Source of the DNA: Megamerina dolium
Taxonomy: Eukaryota > Arthropoda > Insecta > Diptera > Megamerinidae
DNA: 64,000 nt
NCBI GenBank assembly: GCA_963854835.1
Contig: OY978526.1
Span: forward strand, 77,658,418-77,722,417
Reading direction: 5' to 3'
Made by a program: the position numbers and the translations under genes. The notes below the pieces were generated by a model. That model was given only the letters and a program-made list of their open reading frames with translations. It did not search any database and was not told the DNA's origin. Below are positions 57,204 to 64,000 of this stretch, one piece after another (the stretch's first letter is position 1; the number at the start of each line of letters is the position of its first letter).

Positions 57204-60200
57204 TCATTTAATTTGATTATAAAAATAAACATTCAATGAAAAATACTTTTCCGGTGAACGATCCCGACTTCGTTCCTCACATATGGAGGGTCTTTTATGT
57301 GGAATTATTGGTAGCAATGGTGGTTGTGCCTTGATATTCTCCAAATATTCTTTCGCCTTCTCAATGTCACGTTCCAGTTTACAAACTAATAAATTTCAAC
57401 AAATACAATATGATATTAGCAACACTTAAAGAATTTAACGACTGCATCGAAAAAAATTACTTGCAATGTTTATTTTGGAATATATTTTTGAGCAATTTTT
57501 TTCGACGTACTAATATGTCTGCAGGTACTTACCCTTATCCTTTAGCATCTCCTCTGAATTGCTACAACACAACGTGCTACGACAATCACAACATTTATTG
57601 TTGTGATCATCGTTGATTTGCTCTTCAGAAAGTATCATTTTTAGCAAGCAACCAGGACTTAATTTCTCCGCGGCACAATAAATTTTGCGATGTAAATAGA
57701 CCAACTCTTTGAAGGATAACGATTGAATGCCACAATGTAATATCTTATGGCATGTAGCATAAAATCGACTCTTGGGTATATTACTTTTACAAAAACAAAA
57801 ACCACATTCCAGCATGAATGCATCGAGTAGTTTGCGCAACTCTTTTTCTAGTTTGTGTCCAACTTTTAAATTCATCTGAATACTCGTTGCATTTTTATCA
57901 ATAAATTCCTGATAAGGATCGTCGTCTACGGATTGTTGCCTGTCTTTTCCTTTATGACGACCGCCAGCAGTTGGTGAACCACGTCCGCCTGGCCCAGCAC
58001 CACGAAGTTTATCACCACCAACTTTGCCACCACCACCACCACCAACACCACTACCTTCAGGAGGACCACCTAAGGCGGCACCAGGCTTTTGACCTCTTGC
58101 ACCAGAATCAGCACCACCACGACCACCTTTAGAGTCACTTTGACCAGCATCGCCACCAACTTTTGTACCGTCTTTCCCTCTTCCATCTGCACCAGTGCGT
58201 GTAGCATCTTTTTGCGCTCCAGTTGCATCAGGTTGTCTACCAGTAGGTGTGTCACCTTTCCTTTCGGTTGCCGTTCCTGGTTTTTTCTCTCCATCACCAG
58301 CCGTTCTCTCAGCAGATCCAGCTGGTCCTTTATCAGTTGTCCCATCTGGTTTCCCCTCTACAGATTCAGCAGTTGCTTCAGCTCTTCTATCAGCAGCTCC
58401 AGGAGGGCCGTCAGCTCTCCTATCAGCAGCTCCAGGAGGGGCATCTGCTCTCCTATCAGCAGCTCCAGGAGGGCCGTCAGCTCTCCTATCAGCAGCTCCA
58501 GGCTGGGCATCAGCTCTCCTATCAGCAGCTCCAGGCTGGGCATCAGCTCTCCTATCAGCAGCTCCAGGAGGGGCATCGGCTCTCCTATCAGCAGCTCCAG
58601 GCTGAGCATCAGCTCTCCTATCAGCAGCTCCAGGCTGGGCATCAGCTCTCCTATCAGCAGCTCCAGGCTGGGCATCAGCTCTCCTATCAGCAGCTCCGGG
58701 CTGGGCATCAGCTCTCCTATCAGCAGCTCCAGGAGGAGCATCTGCTCTCCTATCAGCAGCTCCAGGAGGGGCATCTGCTCTCCTATCAGCAGCTCCAGGA
58801 GGAGCATCTGCTTTCTTATCAGCAGCTCCCGGAGGGCCATCTGCTTTCTTATCAGCACCTCCAGGAGGGGCATCTGCTTTCTTGTCAGCACCTCCAGGAG
58901 GAGCATCTGCTTTCTTACCAGCAGCTGTAGGCGGGGCATCTGCTTTCTTATCAGCAGCTCCAGGTTTCTTTTCGTCAGCCTTAGCCGCAGGAGTATCGGC
59001 CGTTTTCTTTTCATCCTTCTTAGCCGCAGGAGTATCATCCGCCTTCTTGTCATCCTTTTTAGCTCCAGGCGTATCAGCCTTTTTATCAGCTTCAGCTTTC
59101 TTAGCATCTGGCGTATCAGCTTTTTTATCACCTTTCTTATCATCATCAGGCTTTTTATCAGCAGTTTTCTTATCCGCACCAGGTGCATCCGATTTCTTAT
59201 CCACATCAATACCTCTCTGCTTCAATTGTTTTTGCAACTCTTCGTTCTCCTGTTGACATCGTTTATTCTTTTCCTGTTCTTCGCGCAATTGTCTTCGCAA
59301 ATCGTCAATCAACTTTTGATCATCTCTTGAGTTGATTGCATTAACAGCGCTGGTCAATTGTTGATTTTTCAACTGAATATCACTGATTTCCTTGACCAAT
59401 TCAATGGATTGTCGCAGATCTTTACCAATGCCTGCGGTCTCTTTCACATTCTTTTCCATGTCCTCGTCCAGAGAGGTCATTTTCTTAGTTAGCGCATTTA
59501 GTTTGTTGGCATTTTCTTTGAGCGTTTCATTTAAACGTTCATTCTCAGCCTTACAATCTTCCGAAGTCTTTCTCAATTTTTCATAATCGAGTTGAAGTTG
59601 CTGCAATTTCTTTAAAGCGTCTGCACACAACGATTCACAATCATCACCGACAGGTGCCAACAGTTCGGCTTTCCCTGGACCACTTTGCATCTGTTTGATT
59701 ATTTCTTGTAAACGTTTCATCTCTTGACAGCATTCATCATCGCCACCCTTAATTGTGTCCGGTCCTCGAATAAAGTCGCCATCAATGATCTTTCCGCCAA
59801 GGTCTGGTGCCTTTCTCACAACGTCGTAGCCCTTTTCACTTTTGATATTGCCAGGTTCTAGTTCCAAGCGGTGTAAGAATTCTTCGTCTTTAAAGTCACC
59901 GGCAAGAGGACGACGTTTTAGCTCTTTCATGATTTCATTGAGTGTGGCGCTTGTAAAAAATGCCAAATCATCCATAAAATCTTTGCATGTTTGCGTTTCA
60001 GTATCTTGGACATTTTGTGCAATATTTCCTTGCAATTCATCGATAACCAACTGTAATATGCATATATGTATGTACATATGTATGAGTATTTTTTGCTTTT
60101 TGTTACTTTTATTTTTATAATTTTTTTTTGCCAGAAGCTGGCCACATTATTACTATTATTTTTTTTTTTATTGGTCTGAATCTTTCGGATTCTTTGAAAG

Positions 60201-63200
60201 GCATTTACATTCTCTTTTCTCTGCATTAGAAGTTACAATTGCACATACATTTATTTATATACGCGACCTGAAAATATTATCCGCAAAAATAAAATTAGCC
60301 AAAAAAATTGAGAGAAAGTGAGAGAGGAAGTGAGAGGGACATCTGACAAAAAGTGCTGCAATGTTTGATTCATAAATTTATGTCATATTTCTGATTAAAA
60401 TTTGACTACCCATACTTTACACAGATTTCACTTTCCCCCTCGGTTGAGAGGTTACTTGGAGATTCCGAGAAACAAGTCCTGCACAAACTTTTTTGAGCTA
60501 AATGTCATATTGAACGACCACAGTGGAGGATTTCTTTCAAAAGATGAGAAAGACAAATGACCGCCTCTCGACAAGGGATTGACAAGGATTTCTTCAACCT
60601 CTGCATACTAATAAAGGGGTCTCGGCAAACACCTTCGGATCCTATTGTTAAAATTTTTTCACTAGATTATGGAAGCAATTGGTTAATTAGGGGCATAAAT
60701 CCGAGGTGACGAATAAATTAAAGGCAGCCCTTAGTAATGGAAGTTCCAATAAAACAATCAATCAGGTAAGGCAATATGTGCGATTTTTGTGAAATAATAG
60801 TAAAGTATGTAATGTGTCTTGTGTATCGCGTTTAGTGTTTGGGTTTTTCCGCGTTTGGTCGTAGAATCGGCATCCTGCCTTGATCCATAATTTCTATATA
60901 CAAACATTAATTACATAAAATTTATCGGCAGAGCTCCAAAAAAAATATTCCATAACGGTTCTAAAGCGACTAATATAAAGAGATCCCTCTAGTCCTTTCT
61001 GACTTGAATACGGGCAAATAGAAACTCAACCTGGTATCCTTGAAGCTATTATTATAAAATATTACCGATGGGAGCTGCATTGTTACTCACATTATGTGGA
61101 GATGTCCGGAAAAGATTTGCAAACAATTTTAAGGGAGTAGCCCACACATGCAATTTCTGAATCATTTAACGGGATATTTGCAAAACATGAGTTCCCAAAG
61201 AAAAATATGTAAAATTGCTCAATGGTGCTAAAACCACGGATAATTTTCCAACCACCCATTCCTATATGATCTTCTTGTCCTTACCATATACCGTAAGTGA
61301 GGTAAACATTTAGAAAACATATTCAAATTTTCAGTCCATTTTAAACGTTTAATTTTATTAGACGCATAATTTTCTTCTTTTGCTTTCATTTTACAACATA
61401 ATTTTCAACCCACATATTTAGCAAGCAAGAAAGAGAGATGGCATCAATTACAGTCACATCATCAAACTTAATATTCTCATCAATTCACATACAATTATCA
61501 TGGCCAGCTTCTGGTGATGTACTGCGCATACGATAGCCACTGTACTTAAATCGTTTCGCTTTGTACTTGAACAAAAACAAAAACAACAAATATACATACA
61601 TACATATGTACTAAAGCAGACAACAAATAAATATATACAAAGGCAAACAAAGAGTTCTTAAAAACATTTTTTTCAAAAGTATGCTAAGAAGTGTCGGCAC
61701 TGACAGCCCAACCGTGTCTTTTATCTGTACTACTATTTTTACATGAATCTTCAGGTATTTTTAGGTTCATTTTAGAGAGGAATTCCCATAAAGGGTGATG
61801 ACGGTTGAAGGAAAATATTGATAAGCAAAAACGAATGGAAAACCTAGCAGCGATTGAATGAAAGGCACGATTATTCCAAAGAAAATTTGGAAGAAAAATT
61901 GATCGGAAGTCCTGTGCAATTTTGGTTTTATTTGTGCGATTTAAATGTATTTTTGGGTAGTCTCCTATGGGTTAAAGATAGAGAGCAATAGGTTTAAGAA
62001 AAATGTTGGAGAGCAAAAATTAATAAAAGGCGATCATATTGCTTACTCCGCTAAAGGTACTCTGGGAGCGGTGGATGCAAGTTTGATAAAACACCTCAAT
62101 ATTGCAGGGGATCGGGTAGAATGGAGGTAAATCATACATTTTATACCCTACCCACTAGGGCCAACCTCGGGAAGCCATTTGTTTTTGAACTTCAATTTTG
62201 ATGTATCACAATTTTGTCCACCAACCCTCTATCACTTTTGAGCTTACGTGGAAATAAATTTAATAAATATATAAATTTTTTAAGGACTGGAGTGGAGATA
62301 GTTGTCGAGCACAATAAACTAATGGGAGTCCTGGACAACTATGCGGTTATTTGCAGTGTGTCTTTATGCTCGTTTTATATGGAAGCCCCCTATTGTAGAG
62401 CCAAAAGGATATAGATATTGAAGAAGTAAAATGAATTCGGGTTGGTTATATATATTACCCTGTCAGGGCCGACCTCTGGGGTCCTGTGGGGATCGATGCT
62501 GATTTACTAAATTTGATATTTTTATTTTAGTGTGCCGCCATTTTTTCCTAACATCATCGTAACATTTTTTTAGCGCATATAAAATCAAATTTGAAAAAAA
62601 CGTCAATTTCGTAGGGAGTGAAATGAAAGTGTCTGGAGTTTTACGTGGATTCCTACCAGTTTTGGTTTTACAACGCGGCGTATAAAGCACAAAGGTCACA
62701 TTTTTCCCAAGCTATGATCTAAATCGTAAAACTACCTTTGAAAAAATTATTTCACGAAAACTCTACGACAGAAAAAAATGTATTACAATTTTCAAATTTA
62801 GGAGGTTTAAATTCTTGTAAAAAAATGTTGGAATCAATGAGTGGTTTTGTCACTACTGTCATAAGAAAATATAAACAATAGTAGTACATACACAGCTTGA
62901 ACTTATGTCAGTACCCTCCCTCTAGCTCACTTTCGTATGGTGCAATTAGTCAATACGTTTCGATAGGTAACGTGTCAGCTGTTCCGATCTATTTCATACG
63001 AACGAAATCGAATTGGCAGGCAACGTATTGTTGGAATCGATTGAAAATAGAATTTTAACGAAGCTTTTTTGAAAAATTATAATCATTCGCTTCTATCTCA
63101 TTAATATATCTATTTTATTATACTTAGTCATCTCTTTCTTACACATCTAGCATACAGACTGGACTCACCGTTTTGATTAATCACGCTACGCGTTTCACAC

Positions 63201-64000
63201 TACTCTACTCTACTTTCTGTTACCTTACGTTTTGACTAACTGCACCATTATACATTTGCTGCGTTTTATTCGCAAGGAAAAATTTTAGGAAAAATACCAA
63301 AAATATTGCAACATGCTTTAAAGTTTAAGTTTTGAAATTTCAGAGCCTTTTTTACGAATAAAAACGCAGTTTGTTTTGCTAATTAATTACATTTAGGATA
63401 CTAGTACTTACCATTAATTGCTTATATTGACAATCGTAATCGCTAATAGCAGCATCGCGTCGTTTGAGCTCATTCTGTAGGCAAGCAACTTCCATTTGAA
63501 GATGCTCTGTCTTTTGGACGGCACAATTTGCTTGTATTAATTCACGACGTAACTCCTCCAATTGTCCCTAGAAATCGAACGATCATCATCATTTATCATG
63601 TGATAAATCATTCGAACAACATAATAATCGAAATTAACCTTTAGTAGCTCTTCATTGAATGTCAACTTTTGCATTAAATCCTCATAGTAACGTTGCATGT
63701 TGAACATTTTATTTTCCAACTCCCCAATGTATTGTGTTTGACAATCCAAATTGTTCGATAGATTATCGGACATGTGATCGGCATCTTTGACTTTTTTTTG
63801 TAATTCGCTAACACGTTTTTCGAGATCATTGAATGTACGACATTTGTCACGTAATGCATTACGCTCCTTAACGATCGCTTTGATATTCTCGACATCCTTA
63901 TCGGAGGGACGAGATCGTTGTTGTTGTTGTTGCTGCAACAATTTATCATCTTCTATTTTGCGGAGCATGGTCACTTCTTTACGCAGGCAATTAACCTGAT
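57204..64000 (-). CDS. Coiled-coil protein with 11-residue VNTR and cysteine-rich C-terminus (5' end outside window)
   Basis: Five exons fit in phase: 64000(open)-63649, 63567-63412, 60050-57533, 57385-57204 with stop at 57206-57204; the 3.4-kb intron 60051-63411 is the longest. The N-terminal visible part is coiled coil (VENIKAIVKERNALRDKCRT, RRELIQANCAVQKTEHLQME), followed by more coiled coil (LQQLQLDYEKLRKTSEDCKA). Then a charged Lys/Asp/Ala/Pro linker with about 18 copies of an 11-residue repeat (consensus GAADRRADAQP or ..DKKADAPP), then Gly-rich and cysteine-rich blocks (ECGFCFCKSNIPKSRFYATC, KCCDCRSTLCCSN), ending DRSPEKYFSLNVYFYNQIK. I do not recognise the family. The organisation suggests a structural, cytoskeletal or sperm/centriole-type protein, which is only a guess. 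Exon-count wording: four visible exons plus any upstream of 64000. Confidence 0.75.
58370..58965 (-). repeat. 33-bp coding VNTR
   Basis: About 18 head-to-tail 33-bp units (TATCAGCAGCTCCAGG core on the plus strand) lie in frame within the coiled-coil gene. Units on the N-terminal side of the protein encode ADKKAD and those on the C-terminal side ADRRAD, with A/G and PP/QP variants, so the array expanded at least twice from different founders. Array length is likely polymorphic. Confidence 0.92.
60051..63411. other. Long intron of the coiled-coil gene
   Basis: Mostly AT-rich DNA with no exon seen. A possible SINE 3' fragment lies near 60925-61015 (GGCAGAGCTCC.., ACGGTTCTAAAGCGACTAAT, ATAAAGAGATCCCTCTAG). 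The rest shows no recognisable ends or ORFs. Confidence 0.5.

Noticed and set aside
58089..59330. 413-codon open frame on the plus strand, antisense to the VNTR gene
   Set aside because: It is a Ser/Ile-rich shadow created by the codon structure of the 33-bp repeat; the minus strand has matching splice sites, phases and flanking coiled coils.

Overview
The window is nuclear DNA of a higher (brachyceran) fly. It is AT-rich, its genes are split by short GT-AG introns, and every recognisable protein is insect-like. The repeats (TACATATGTATG-type microsatellites, an RTE-like element, mariner, hAT-like and jockey debris, a tRNA-derived SINE) suggest an acalyptrate fly such as a tephritid; the family is an inference. 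Exon boundaries were placed by hand from splice sites and reading-frame phase.

Layout. 1-1645: repeat-rich intron (SINE copies, mariner debris). 1646-7646 (-): large low-complexity protein of unknown identity with a PH-like segment, 3' end outside the window. 8697-9362: non-autonomous hAT-like element with an 8-bp target duplication. 10575-14180: head-to-head inverted duplication of Rtf2. 15521-18966 (+): complete 12-exon SMG8 gene. 21200-25870: tail-to-tail palindrome carrying two identical copies of a compact PEK/eIF2alpha-kinase-like gene. 28100-32995 (+): complete seven-exon glycine-receptor-like chloride channel with a distant signal-peptide exon; its first intron holds a tandem-repeat array with a MITE inside it and a decayed reverse transcriptase. 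34289-37380: near-complete RTE-like retrotransposon with an intact 992-codon ORF. 38113-51659 (-): complete 17-exon Sbf (MTMR5/13-like) gene, 2022 codons. 53330-54070: decayed jockey-clade element. 55553-57000: mariner remnant split by a 5'-truncated RTE copy with a 13-bp target duplication. 57204-64000 (-): coiled-coil/cysteine-rich protein with an 11-residue VNTR, 5' end outside the window.

The genes do not form a pathway: they are dispersed housekeeping and neuronal genes (NMD factor SMG8, replication factor Rtf2, endosomal regulator Sbf, a Cys-loop channel). The notable architecture is the pair of independent inverted gene duplications flanking SMG8. Both have near-identical cores and diverged outer edges, as expected if the arms undergo gene conversion. 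The compact stand-alone eIF2alpha-kinase-like gene in the second palindrome is the best candidate for something undescribed.
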